This document shows, piece by piece, positions 1 to 7,988 of a stretch of DNA of 64,000 nt (positions are counted from its first letter, which is position 1; each line of letters starts with the position of its first letter). A program made the position numbers and the translations under genes. The notes beneath the pieces are model-generated. The model was not told where the DNA came from. It was given only the letters and a program-made list of their open reading frames with translations, and made no database searches. Origin of the DNA: Sulfurimonas sp. GTDB lineage: Bacteria > Campylobacterota > Campylobacteria > Campylobacterales > Sulfurimonadaceae. The stretch lies in NCBI RefSeq assembly GCF_019429335.1, contig NZ_JAHYJB010000006.1, forward strand, positions 1-64,000. Direction: 5' to 3'.

Positions 1-1
1 C

Positions 2-97
2 GTTACAAAATCAAGCCTAAACCATAAAGCACGCAGTTATAAATGGCAAATTAAAGTAAATCAGCCAAAAAACTGTAAAATTACAGGCAATGGCTAA
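2..97 (+). CDS. possible C-terminal end of an unidentified gene (partial)
   Basis: An open frame enters from the left edge and runs 31 codons to a TAA at 95-97. It reads as a plausible basic C-terminal tail (ends KITGNG) but matches no family I recognise. It lies just upstream of the truncated histidine kinase and may be the real end of a neighbouring gene or chance. Only sequence left of the window can decide. Confidence 0.25.
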   Translation, partial: VTKSSLNHKARSYKWQIKVNQPKNCKITGNG

Positions 98-152
98 AAT
101 CAGTTTTTTAAAAAGTTAGAAAATTGAGGTTAGAAGGTGTTGGCTTGGTTGC

Positions 153-1028
153 TTGATTGAATTTGCAAGTGGCTCTCTTGATAAAGATTTCTTTTTTAAA
201 GGTTCAAACTCCTACTATATCTCGTCGGTGAAACCGCACCATCTCGGAGCTGCTTACAGCGTTATTGAAAAGAAGAGAAAACCCATAGACATTTTAAACG
301 ATCTAATTATTACGGCCTTAATTATCATTACCATTACAATCATAACCTCATTTTTTCTGGTAAAACTTGTTCTAAGACCACTAAGGGACAACCTGCGCCT
401 TCTTGACAACTTTATAAAAGAGACAACGCATGAGCTAAACACTCCAATTACAACCATTCTTGCAAATATTGAGACGCTTGACTCAAAAAGCTGTGATGAA
501 AAATCTATGAGAAAACTCCAAAGAATCAAAACGGCTTCTACCACCATCTCCAATCTCTATCAGGATTTGGTATATCTGCTATTAAACCACCAAATCTCAT
601 CGCAAAACGAAGAGCTGAATATATCTGAAATATTAAACCAGAGACTGCACTACTTCTCACAGGCGGCAAATGTTAAAAAATTAAATCTGCATGTAGATAT
701 CAAAGAGGGTGTCTGCTTTAATGCAGATAGGCAAAAAATAGAGCGTTTAATAGACAACATTCTCTCAAATGCCATAAAATATACAAACATATCAACGACT
801 ATAAAAGTTGTTTTGACACAGCACGCTTTTAGCGTTTCAGATGAAGGCAAAGGTATGAGCCAAGATGAGATAAGCACTATTTTTCAAAGATATCGCCGTT
901 TTGATAAAACACAGGGCGGCTTTGGAATCGGATACAGCATCATAAAGTCAATCATTAATGAGTACAACATAAAAATCAACATAGAATCAGAACCTAGCAA
1001 AGGAACAAAGGTAACATTAACATGGTAA
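153..1028 (+). CDS. sensor histidine kinase lacking its N-terminal sensor region
   Basis: The C-terminal part of a membrane histidine kinase is clear. One membrane segment lies near residues 50-72. The H-box (THELNTP) has its phospho-acceptor His near residue 93. The N-box is around 206-218 (DNILSNAIKYT), and the G-boxes DEGKGM and GGFGIGYS follow. Kinases of this type in Campylobacterota normally have about 100-150 more N-terminal residues, with a first membrane helix and a periplasmic sensor. Here the only start is TTG at 153, without a well-placed Shine-Dalgarno, and the frame is closed by TAG at 117-119. I see no response regulator in the 152 bases upstream. The kinase core looks intact, but the gene is probably a 5'-deleted remnant. 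It overlaps the next gene by 7 nt, so the two were one operon. Family is certain; start and functionality are doubtful. Confidence 0.75.
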   Translation: MIEFASGSLDKDFFFKGSNSYYISSVKPHHLGAAYSVIEKKRKPIDILNDLIITALIIITITIITSFFLVKLVLRPLRDNLRLLDNFIKETTHELNTPITTILANIETLDSKSCDEKSMRKLQRIKTASTTISNLYQDLVYLLLNHQISSQNEELNISEILNQRLHYFSQAANVKKLNLHVDIKEGVCFNADRQKIERLIDNILSNAIKYTNISTTIKVVLTQHAFSVSDEGKGMSQDEISTIFQRYRRFDKTQGGFGIGYSIIKSIINEYNIKINIESEPSKGTKVTLTW

Positions 1029-1348
1029 AAATCATACTCTTAGCGGTAATCTCTTTAACTTTTTTAAATGCCTCTTCGTTTGAGGAGAACTGTTTAAACT
1101 GCCATGGAAACGATTTTAAGTTTAATATGATGATGAAGAAATATACTCAAAAATATAGCAGCGAAAAAAGAATAAAAGAGGCTATTTTTAATTACCTCAA
1201 AGAGCCCACTTCTGAAAAGTCAGTTCTTCCGTATGAGTATATAAACAGATTCGGCACAAAAGAAAAAACTACGCTAGATGATGAAACATTAAGAGAGATG
1301 ATTAATGTCTATTACGATAGATTCAACCTCCGCTCTAAAATCTACTAG
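1022..1348 (+). CDS. small periplasmic c-type cytochrome-like protein
   Basis: The product is 108 aa with a signal peptide (hydrophobic residues 4-17) and one haem-attachment motif, CLNCH, at residues 24-28, just after the cleavage region. The rest is helical and charged. Covalent haem binding in the periplasm is expected, but no redox partner is identifiable. The start ATG lies inside the end of the histidine kinase gene, which implies translational coupling. It may be a haem-containing accessory of that two-component system; this is inferred from position only. Confidence 0.75.
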   Translation: MVKIILLAVISLTFLNASSFEENCLNCHGNDFKFNMMMKKYTQKYSSEKRIKEAIFNYLKEPTSEKSVLPYEYINRFGTKEKTTLDDETLREMINVYYDRFNLRSKIY

Positions 1349-1366
1349 TTATCTCCTAGTGTTACG

Positions 1367-1450
1367 CATTAAAACGAACTCGTCCGTTTTAATGGCAGGG
1401 ACAGATGTCCCCTGCAACCCGCTAAAGCTACGAAAAACTTTGTTTTTCGA
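1367..1450. repeat. composite hairpin intergenic repeat, copy A
   Basis: Three consecutive inverted repeats: ATTAAAACG/CGTTTTAAT (about 1368-1392), GCAGGGACA/TGTCCC-C-TGC (about 1395-1415), and CGAAAAAC/GTTTTTCG (about 1431-1449). The same three, in the same order and with similar linkers, recur at 62889-63006. The first stem differs between copies by a compensating T-A to C-G change. This is therefore a dispersed structured repeat, not two unrelated terminators. Confidence 0.75.
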
Positions 1451-1498
1451 GAACTACAAGGCATTTTACGCACTTTTATGAAAAGTGAGTAAGGTCAG

Positions 1499-1703
1499 TT
1501 ATCTCTTAAATATCTTTATAACAAGCAACACAACAGCGCCTATAACCAAACCTATGACTAAATCATTGATTATTGCAGGAACTCCCTCTATAAAATTGTG
1601 GTGAAAAAAGGCTGTTTTTTTGCGTGGCAACTTTGCTTGCAACTGCTACATCATCTGAGAGCATTGCTATATCGTCAAGCAGTAAAAAAATTCCTGATGT
1701 CAT
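1499..1703 (-). pseudogene. decayed DUF808 family membrane protein gene
   Basis: Read on the minus strand from ATG at 1703, the first 30 or so codons give the typical DUF808 N-terminus (LLLDDIAMLSDDVAVASKVA). The frame then jumps, and from about 1615 a different frame gives a C-terminal membrane tail (NDLVIGLVIGAVVLLVIKI) ending in TAA at 1499-1501. DUF808 proteins are about 300 aa; here roughly 30 N-terminal and 37 C-terminal codons remain, so most of the gene has been deleted. The remnant explains most of the gap between the cytochrome gene and the MFS gene. Confidence 0.7.
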
Positions 1704-1718
1704 ATATTTTTTCTTTAT

Positions 1719-2927
1719 TTAAATTTTTACATCTTTTAAATTTTGTGTTTTAACTATCCATGCAAAGTAAAACGCGCCTATAAAAAATCCCGCTCCTATT
1801 AAAGAAGTTATAAACTCCGGCGAGTAGTCGTTTGTTGCCAAAAAACCAATCATAAATGAGGTAAACGCTGCCGAACTCAAAAACAACATGTCATTATATG
1901 CGACTATCCTGCCGTAATATTTCTGTTCAATGTTTTTTTGAAGAAGCGTATATGTGTATGACCATAATGTAGTAGTAAAAAGCCCCACAATAACGCTTGC
2001 AATTAGTGACATGTAGAAATCTTTCATAAGCACTGCCCAGAGCCAAATCGCCATAGCCTGAAACACGAAGATATAACTTACTCTTTCGTTACTTATCCAT
2101 CTGCTTAAAATCATCGGTCCGATTACCAAACCGACAGCTCTTGAGGCATGCAGAAGTCCGAGTGCCAAAGAAGTAGCAATTATGGAAGCATAATATTTAT
2201 CAACCATTAGAGCAACCAGGGCATCAAAAGCCGTAAGTCCTACAAATGCGTGGATAAGCATTAGATGAAGCGCATGTGGAAACTTCTTCAGATACCTGAA
2301 AGTATCACCCATCATCTCAAGCAAACTCTCTTTGCTTTTAAGAAAATCAACCTTTATCTCCAAGCTGTTTAGTAGCCAAAAACCGATGACAAACATAAAC
2401 GCATCGAGAACAAACGCAACCTTTATGCCAAACCAAAAGACTATAAATCCGCTAAGCGCCATTCCCAAAGTGTATGAAAATGACCAGATAATAGAGTGAA
2501 GCTCATTGGCACGCTGAAGTTTCTCTCCCTTTAGCAGTTTGGGCAGAAGCGACATCTCTGCAGTAAAGTAAAAATTTGCCGCCGCCATTTTTATAAAAAT
2601 CAACATGTACAAAAGCCACAAATCTGAAATCTCATTCACAAAGACTAAGAAGAGTGTTGCAAATATTTCAAATAAAATCAAAATCAGCATAAGTTTTTTT
2701 GGCTTCATTTTATCAATTATAGAGCCTGAAAAAGGAGCTTGGATAATGCCTGATAAAAAATGAAGCATTGCGGTAAAAGCCACAATCTCGGCGCCTACTT
2801 TCATATCTAAAAGAAGTGTATAAATAGCGACGTTGCTAAACCAAGCGCCAAAATATGCAATCAATTGCACGGCAGAGAGCCGTCTTAACACAGGCTCTGA
2901 CTTCAATAATTTTATATACTCATTCAT
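1719..2927 (-). CDS. MFS transporter
   Basis: A 402-aa protein with about 12 predicted membrane helices and a short loop after helix 2 reading SGSIIDKMKPKK, the usual major facilitator position between helices 2 and 3 (D and K/R-rich). The length fits the family. It resembles the Bcr/EntS-like drug or metabolite exporters, but nothing in the sequence fixes the substrate. It is transcribed divergently from flaG, and the DUF808 remnant lies just downstream. Confidence 0.85.
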   Translation of the reverse strand: MNEYIKLLKSEPVLRRLSAVQLIAYFGAWFSNVAIYTLLLDMKVGAEIVAFTAMLHFLSGIIQAPFSGSIIDKMKPKKLMLILILFEIFATLFLVFVNEISDLWLLYMLIFIKMAAANFYFTAEMSLLPKLLKGEKLQRANELHSIIWSFSYTLGMALSGFIVFWFGIKVAFVLDAFMFVIGFWLLNSLEIKVDFLKSKESLLEMMGDTFRYLKKFPHALHLMLIHAFVGLTAFDALVALMVDKYYASIIATSLALGLLHASRAVGLVIGPMILSRWISNERVSYIFVFQAMAIWLWAVLMKDFYMSLIASVIVGLFTTTLWSYTYTLLQKNIEQKYYGRIVAYNDMLFLSSAAFTSFMIGFLATNDYSPEFITSLIGAGFFIGAFYFAWIVKTQNLKDVKI

Positions 2928-2984
2928 AAATGCAAGATTATCATAAATATAAAATAAAAAAAGTTATTTTTTTTCTAAATTTAC

Positions 2985-3011
2985 TAAAGTTATTTTTTTT
3001 TGTGTCGATTT
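2985..3011 (+). promoter_or_regulatory. sigma-28 (FliA)-type promoter for flaG
   Basis: TAAAGTTA (2985-2992), 11 nt, then GTCGATTT (3004-3011). This matches the FliA pattern TAAAGTTT-N11-GCCGATAA at most positions with exact spacing, and the CGATTT core fits the flagellar sigma-28 motif of Campylobacterota. Transcription would start near 3018, about 30 nt before the flaG start. Confidence 0.7.
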
Positions 3012-3047
3012 GGTCTCTAATAATATTGTTTAAAAGAGGAGAAGGTC

Positions 3048-3431
3048 ATGGATGGCATAGCAAATGTTGCAAGGCAACAGCAGTCACAAATGAGCACAAA
3101 AGAGTCTCAAGAAAGAGCGCCTGAGGCACAGCAGATTCAACAGCCTAAACAGGCTGATGTAGTAAGGGAGATTCAAAAAGATAATTCAAGCACATCTGAG
3201 AAGATTAATTCAAAAGAGCAAGTAGAGGATTTAGTAGAGCAGCTAAACAGAGCTCTCGCTCCCATGACGACAAATATAAAGTTTGGCGTTGACTCACAAG
3301 ATATCTTTTATGTATCAGTTATAGAATCTGAAACAAGCAAAATGATAAGAAGATTTCCGGCTGAAGAAGCATTTGGTTTTCTTCCAAAAATGAGAGAAGT
3401 GTCTGGTATCTTATTTGATTCAAAAGGGTAA
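3048..3431 (+). CDS. flaG: FlaG family flagellar protein
   Basis: A 127-aa protein with a Gln/Lys-rich disordered N-terminal half (about 1-60) and a compact C-terminal FlaG domain (about 62-125: LNFKFGVD-type strand, then DIFYVSVIES and MIRRFPAEEAF). FlaG proteins affect flagellar filament length and filament assembly. The start ATG is preceded by GAGGAGAAGG at good distance. A sigma-28-type promoter sits upstream and a terminator follows, so it is probably transcribed alone as a late flagellar gene. An overlapping frame starting at 2930 is not a gene. Confidence 0.85.
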   Translation: MDGIANVARQQQSQMSTKESQERAPEAQQIQQPKQADVVREIQKDNSSTSEKINSKEQVEDLVEQLNRALAPMTTNIKFGVDSQDIFYVSVIESETSKMIRRFPAEEAFGFLPKMREVSGILFDSKG

Positions 3432-3460
3432 TAAAACACCCCTTTGAATCTCTTTCTACA
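3417..3460 (+). terminator. intrinsic terminator after flaG
   Basis: GATTCAAA(A)GGG at 3417-3428 pairs with CCCTTTGAATC at 3440-3450, followed by a T-rich stretch. The 5' arm lies within the end of the flaG coding sequence. Confidence 0.65.
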
Positions 3461-3569
3461 ATTTTTATTCTCCTAATAGCTTTTATATCTAATTCCTTTT
3501 ATGCTAACCATTATTTAATACTTTTTGTAGTAAAATCGCGACAATTATTTTGCTCATAAAGGTTTTATC

Positions 3570-4805
3570 ATGAAAAAAGAAGTTAAAAAAGTAGTTCTTG
3601 CGTACTCTGGCGGACTTGACACAAGTATTATATTAAGATGGCTACAAGATGTTTATAACGCAGAAGTTGTGACTTTTACAGCCGATCTCGGTCAAGGCGA
3701 AGAGGTAGAACCGGCACGTGTAAAAGCTTTGGCTATGGGAATTAAACCTGAAAATATTTTCATCTTAGACATAAAAGAAGAGTTTGTTAGAGATTACGTA
3801 TTTCCCATGTTTAGAGCAAACGCTATTTATGAGGGCGAATACCTGCTTGGAACTTCGATAGCTAGACCGCTTATCGCAAAAAAGCAGATAGAAATAGCAA
3901 AAAAAGTCGGTGCTGATTCTGTAAGTCACGGAGCGACTGGAAAGGGAAACGATCAGGTGCGTTTTGAACTTGGATATTTGGCGCTTAGCCCTGATATCAC
4001 CGTTATCGCTCCTTGGAGAGAGTGGGATTTAAACTCAAGGGAATCACTTCTTGCATATGCAAAAGAGCACGGCATAGAAATCTCTCAAAAACATATTGAT
4101 GAAAACGGCAACCCAAAAGTTTCTCCATACTCTATGGATGCAAATCTTCTTCATATCTCTTACGAAGGTCTGCACCTGGAAAATCCAAACGCTGAGCCGG
4201 AAGAGTCTATGTGGCTTTGGACAACTTCACCTGAGAATGCACCTGATGTTCCGGAGTACATTACAATTCAGTACAAAAACGGCGACCCGATTGCAGTTAA
4301 TGGCAAAGAGATGAGTCCCGCAACACTTCTTGAAACACTCAACAGATATGGCAACAAGCATGGTATTGGAAGAGCTGACATCGTTGAAAACAGATATGTC
4401 GGTATGAAAAGCCGTGGATGTTATGAAACACCGGGTGGAACTATTATGCTTAAAGCTCACCGTGCAATCGAGTCTATCACGCTTGACAGAGAAGCGGCAC
4501 ATGCAAAAGACGAGCTTATGCCAAAATATGCAAAACTCATCTATCAAGGATACTGGTTTAGCCCTGAGAGAGAGATGCTTCAAGCAGCTATCGATAAAAC
4601 ACAAGAGCATGTAGAGGGGAGCGTAAGACTCAAACTCTACAAGGGAAATGTAAGCGTAGTCGGAAGAGAATCTATAAAATCACTCTTCAATCCTGAATAC
4701 TGCACATTTGAAAAAGATGAAGTATATGACCAAAAAGATGCTCAAGGTTTTATCAAACTAAACGCTCTTAGATTTATAATTGCGGGCAAAGCTAGAAAAA
4801 AATAA
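3570..4805 (+). CDS. argG: argininosuccinate synthase
   Basis: A 411-aa enzyme that ligates citrulline and aspartate with ATP to argininosuccinate in arginine synthesis. The PP-loop AYSGGLDTS is at residues 11-19, and the conserved [15 protein letters not shown] stretch is near residue 117. The length is normal for the family (about 400 aa). It begins a long co-directional block, but the following gene is not an arginine gene. A TAGTAAAAT -10-like element lies about 30 nt upstream of the start. Confidence 0.97.
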   Translation: MKKEVKKVVLAYSGGLDTSIILRWLQDVYNAEVVTFTADLGQGEEVEPARVKALAMGIKPENIFILDIKEEFVRDYVFPMFRANAIYEGEYLLGTSIARPLIAKKQIEIAKKVGADSVSHGATGKGNDQVRFELGYLALSPDITVIAPWREWDLNSRESLLAYAKEHGIEISQKHIDENGNPKVSPYSMDANLLHISYEGLHLENPNAEPEESMWLWTTSPENAPDVPEYITIQYKNGDPIAVNGKEMSPATLLETLNRYGNKHGIGRADIVENRYVGMKSRGCYETPGGTIMLKAHRAIESITLDREAAHAKDELMPKYAKLIYQGYWFSPEREMLQAAIDKTQEHVEGSVRLKLYKGNVSVVGRESIKSLFNPEYCTFEKDEVYDQKDAQGFIKLNALRFIIAGKARKK

Positions 4806-4823
4806 ACGCTTAGGGAAAATAGC

Positions 4824-5561
4824 ATGAGTATAATCAAAATAGATATGAATTCACCTGAGTTTCAGGCGGAGATGAAAAAAACTATAGAGTTTACAGATAA
4901 AGTAAATAAGCAGTTTGGCTGGGTTTACAATCCACAAGCAGAGGTTAACGAAGGCGTGCAGATGGGTCTTGCGAGAAATAAGATTATGTACGGCAAACGC
5001 TTCTGCCCTTGTTTTATGGTTGAAGTTGTTGATGAAAAACCAAGAAGTGTAGAAAATCGTATTTGCCCATGCAAGCCGGCAATCGAAAAAGAGATTCCAG
5101 AAGATGGAACATGCCACTGCGGAATCTACTGCACACCTGAGTTTGCTGCAAACAAAAAAGCGGAGATGGGCATTGAAGATGTTGTTCATACTCATTCTCG
5201 CGGCTTAACAAAAGATGAAGCGGCGATTTTGCTAAATCAGAGTGAACTAGACGGTGATGAGCTCACATCTCTGCTTGAAGCAAGAAATCTAGGTATGGTA
5301 GAGTTTAAATTAGTTGACGTAAGAGAGCACATGGAGTGGCAGATGGGTCACATAAAAGGTGCTGACAAACTTGTTCCGACAAGCAGTTTTTTTGCTGCAC
5401 TTGATGACGCAAAACTAAATAAAGACGAAAACATAATTGTATATTGTCACGTCGGAAGCAGAAGCGCACACTGTGCTAGAATTCTCTCAGACATGGGATA
5501 TACGAAAATAGGAAATTTATCATATGGAATAGTTTCATATGGCGGCGAAATAGAGAGATAA
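4824..5561 (+). CDS. ferredoxin:thioredoxin reductase catalytic-type domain fused to rhodanese
   Basis: Residues about 1-115 resemble the catalytic beta subunit of ferredoxin:thioredoxin reductase. They carry CPC, a second CPC 17 residues later and CHC 13 residues after that, the motifs that hold a [4Fe-4S] cluster and the redox-active disulfide. Residues about 120-245 form a rhodanese domain with the active-site loop YCHVGSRS, whose Cys could carry a persulfide. The fusion suggests electrons passing between an iron-sulfur disulfide reductase and a sulfane-sulfur carrier. It sits between argG and rplI with short spacers (18 and 9 nt). The domains are clear; the substrate is unknown. Confidence 0.85.
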   Translation: MSIIKIDMNSPEFQAEMKKTIEFTDKVNKQFGWVYNPQAEVNEGVQMGLARNKIMYGKRFCPCFMVEVVDEKPRSVENRICPCKPAIEKEIPEDGTCHCGIYCTPEFAANKKAEMGIEDVVHTHSRGLTKDEAAILLNQSELDGDELTSLLEARNLGMVEFKLVDVREHMEWQMGHIKGADKLVPTSSFFAALDDAKLNKDENIIVYCHVGSRSAHCARILSDMGYTKIGNLSYGIVSYGGEIER

Positions 5562-5570
5562 GGAAAAACG

Positions 5571-6017
5571 ATGAAAATACTACTGATTAAAGATGTAAAA
5601 ACTCTCGGCAAAGCAGGCGAAGTCAAAGAGGTAAAAGATGGCTACGGCCAAAACTTTTTAATAGCAAAAGGTTTTGCAAAACATGCAACTACCGAAATTT
5701 TGGCTAAGCATAAAGAGGATGAGAGATTGGCAGCAGAAGAGCTTGAAAAAGAGATAGCATCTCTAAAAGAGCTGGCTACAAAACTGGATAAAGCTGAAGT
5801 AATAATTACAAAAAAAATTGGCAAAAACGGTCACCTTTTCGGCTCGATTACAAAAGATGAAGTTGCCCTTGCTCTTCAAGAGCAGCACAATATCGAAATT
5901 GACAAAAAACATATAACAGATAAAGTTTCAATCAAAACAGTCGGCGAGCATGACCTTGACCTTAAACTAGGTCATGGAATCCACGCAACTCTGCATGTGG
6001 ATGTTCAGGGTGAGTAA
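5571..6017 (+). CDS. rplI: 50S ribosomal protein L9
   Basis: 148 aa, the usual length. The N-terminal RNA-binding domain (MKILLIKDVKTLGKAGEVKE) and the glycine-rich segment DGYGQNFLI are followed by a long charged connecting helix (about 45-75) and the C-terminal domain. L9 binds 23S rRNA at the base of the L1 stalk region. It is followed by a hairpin-rich 90-nt spacer before hslV. Confidence 0.97.
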   Translation: MKILLIKDVKTLGKAGEVKEVKDGYGQNFLIAKGFAKHATTEILAKHKEDERLAAEELEKEIASLKELATKLDKAEVIITKKIGKNGHLFGSITKDEVALALQEQHNIEIDKKHITDKVSIKTVGEHDLDLKLGHGIHATLHVDVQGE

Positions 6018-6039
6018 ATAAGCCATGTGTTATTTCGTC

Positions 6040-6053
6040 TCGCCATTAGGCGA
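6040..6053 (+). repeat. small hairpin in the rplI-hslV spacer
   Basis: TCGCC-ATTA-GGCGA is a perfect 5-bp stem with a 4-nt loop shortly after the rplI stop codon. No T-run follows, so it is a weak terminator candidate. It may be a processing signal or part of an inserted repeat together with the larger hairpin at 6071-6099. Confidence 0.45.
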
Positions 6054-6070
6054 AGCTTTAGAGAGGGGAA

Positions 6071-6103
6071 TTTTGCAAAGAATTCACTTCTTTGCAAAAG
6101 GAG
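6071..6103 (+). promoter_or_regulatory. long hairpin abutting the hslV ribosome binding site
   Basis: TTTTGCAAAGAA (6071-6082) and TTCTTTGCAAAA (6088-6099) form a perfect 12-bp stem with a 5-nt loop. The 3' arm overlaps by two bases the Shine-Dalgarno AAGGAG at 6098-6103, which serves the TTG start of hslV at 6110. Folding of the mRNA could limit ribosome access. The hairpin is seen directly; a regulatory role is inferred. Confidence 0.55.
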
Positions 6104-6109
6104 ACAAAC

Positions 6110-6655
6110 TTGTTTGATGCAACTACAATACTTGCATATAAGGGCAAGAACAAAGCAGTAATCGGTGGAGACGGTCAGGTTACTTTTGGAAACAGTGTTC
6201 TAAAAGGCAATGCTACTAAAATCAGAACTCTTCATAACGGCAAAATTTTAGCCGGCTTTGCAGGTAGCACGGCTGACGCTTTTAATCTTTTTGACATGTT
6301 CGAAGATTTTCTAGAAACTAAAAAAGGCGATATTTTAAAATCTGTCGTCGAGTTTTCAAAAGCTTGGCGCAAAGACAAAGTACTTCGCCGTCTTGAGGCT
6401 ATGATGATAGTACTCAATAATGAACATATTTTTATCCTTACCGGCAACGGGGATGTAGTCGAGCCAGAGGATGGAGAGATTGCTTCAATTGGAAGCGGCG
6501 GAAACTTCGCTATATCTGCTGCACGCGCTCTAAAGCAACATGCCAATCTTGATGAAGAGGAGCTTGTACGCGAGAGCCTTAAAATTGCAGCAGATTTGTG
6601 CATCTACACAAACCACAACATTAAAACTCTCACGCTCATCGGAGAAGATAAGTGA
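6110..6655 (+). CDS. hslV: ATP-dependent protease subunit HslV
   Basis: The proteolytic subunit of the HslUV (ClpQY) protease, about 181 aa. After initiator removal the N-terminus would be a short leader before TTILAYKG. The family hallmarks GGDGQVTFG and [10 protein letters not shown] are present, as is a conserved C-terminal half with SGGNFA. An upstream TTG at 6092 also keeps the frame open, but it lies inside the hairpin and ahead of the AAGGAG site. I therefore chose TTG 6110, which also gives the typical campylobacterial N-terminus MFDATT. The stop overlaps the hslU GTG start, so the two are translationally coupled. Confidence 0.95.
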   Translation: MFDATTILAYKGKNKAVIGGDGQVTFGNSVLKGNATKIRTLHNGKILAGFAGSTADAFNLFDMFEDFLETKKGDILKSVVEFSKAWRKDKVLRRLEAMMIVLNNEHIFILTGNGDVVEPEDGEIASIGSGGNFAISAARALKQHANLDEEELVRESLKIAADLCIYTNHNIKTLTLIGEDK

Positions 6656-7980
6656 ATTTAACACCAAAAGAGATTGTTGAATATTTAGACAAGTATGTCA
6701 TTTCACAAAACAACGCTAAAAAAACTATCGCACTTGCCCTTAGAACTAGATACAGAAGAATGCAGCTCGCTCCCGAGATTCAAGACGAAATAATGCCAAA
6801 AAATATATTGATGATAGGCTCAACAGGTGTAGGAAAAACAGAAATCTCAAGACGCTTGGCAAAGATGATGAAAGTCCCTTTTATCAAAGTTGAAACCAGC
6901 AAATATACCGAAGTCGGATTTGTCGGACGAGATGTCGAGTCTATGATTAGAGATTTGGTTGTTGCGTCTATTGCTATTGTAAAAGCAGAAAAAGAGGAGC
7001 AGAGTAAAGAGAAGATAGAGAACTACGTCTTAAACAAGATAGTAGAGAAGCTTCTTCCCCCTCTTCCGCTTGGTGCGAGCGAGAGCAAAAAAGATGACTA
7101 CCAGAGACTTTTAAGCGTTATGGAAGAGAGAGTTCTCTCAGGCGAGATGGATGATAAAATCATACTGCTTGAGATTGAAAAGATACATGTAGAATTTAAC
7201 GATACAAATCTTCCTCCTGAAATGGCAAAAGTTCAAGAGTCTTTCTCTAGGGTGTTCTCTCAAATGAATAAAGAGGATAATAAAAAAGAGGTAACTGTAA
7301 AGGACGCAAAAACTATTTTAAAAAATGAGGCTAGCTCGAAACTTCTTGATTCTACACATATACAATCCGAAGCGCTGAGGCGCGCCGAGAGCGGCGGAAT
7401 AATCTTTTTGGATGAAATTGACAAAATCGCTATAAGCGAAAAGTCACAGGGAAGAAATGACCCAAGTAAAGAGGGAGTTCAAAGAGATTTGCTCCCTATA
7501 GTCGAGGGAAGCAGCGTGAGCACAAAATATGGAACGATAAATACAGATCATATACTTTTTATTGCCGCAGGCGCATTTCATCTCTGCAAACCGAGTGATT
7601 TGATTCCAGAACTTCAAGGCAGATTTCCGCTAAGAGTTGAACTTGAATCTCTTACAGAAGATACTCTATATAAGATACTCACCCAGACAAAAAACTCTCT
7701 CCTTAGACAATACGAAGCCCTGCTGGGTGCTGAAGGAATGAAGCTTATTTTTGAAGATGAGGCGATTAGAGCCATTGCAAAACTGGCTCACAGAGCAAAT
7801 GAAGTAGCAGAAGATATTGGAGCCAGAAGGCTCCACACCGTGCTAGAGAGAGTTTTGGAAGATGTAAGTTTTGATGCAGATGAGTACAAAGAGAAAGAAT
7901 TTATAGTAACTGCAAAACTTGTACATGAAAAATTGGATGATGTCGTAGAAAACGATGACTTATCTAGATATATCTTATAG
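6652..7980 (+). CDS. hslU: ATP-dependent protease ATPase subunit HslU
   Basis: 442-aa AAA+ unfoldase partner of HslV. Walker A is GSTGVGKTE near residue 57, with Walker [12 protein letters not shown] near 248-258. The inserted I-domain lies between about 105 and 230, sensor and arginine-finger regions follow ([14 protein letters not shown]), and the C-terminal tail ends in LSRYIL, which docks into HslV. It starts at GTG overlapping the hslV stop. Length and motifs are fully typical. Confidence 0.97.
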   Translation: MNLTPKEIVEYLDKYVISQNNAKKTIALALRTRYRRMQLAPEIQDEIMPKNILMIGSTGVGKTEISRRLAKMMKVPFIKVETSKYTEVGFVGRDVESMIRDLVVASIAIVKAEKEEQSKEKIENYVLNKIVEKLLPPLPLGASESKKDDYQRLLSVMEERVLSGEMDDKIILLEIEKIHVEFNDTNLPPEMAKVQESFSRVFSQMNKEDNKKEVTVKDAKTILKNEASSKLLDSTHIQSEALRRAESGGIIFLDEIDKIAISEKSQGRNDPSKEGVQRDLLPIVEGSSVSTKYGTINTDHILFIAAGAFHLCKPSDLIPELQGRFPLRVELESLTEDTLYKILTQTKNSLLRQYEALLGAEGMKLIFEDEAIRAIAKLAHRANEVAEDIGARRLHTVLERVLEDVSFDADEYKEKEFIVTAKLVHEKLDDVVENDDLSRYIL

Positions 7981-7988
7981 GAAAAAAT

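Noticed and set aside
2930-3124. 64-aa frame ahead of flaG
   Set aside because: It covers the sigma-28-type promoter and the start of flaG in another frame; its product is low-complexity translated AT-rich DNA.
6092-6109. Upstream TTG start for hslV
   Set aside because: It lies inside the hairpin, before the AAGGAG site, and would add six residues not expected before the mature HslV N-terminus.
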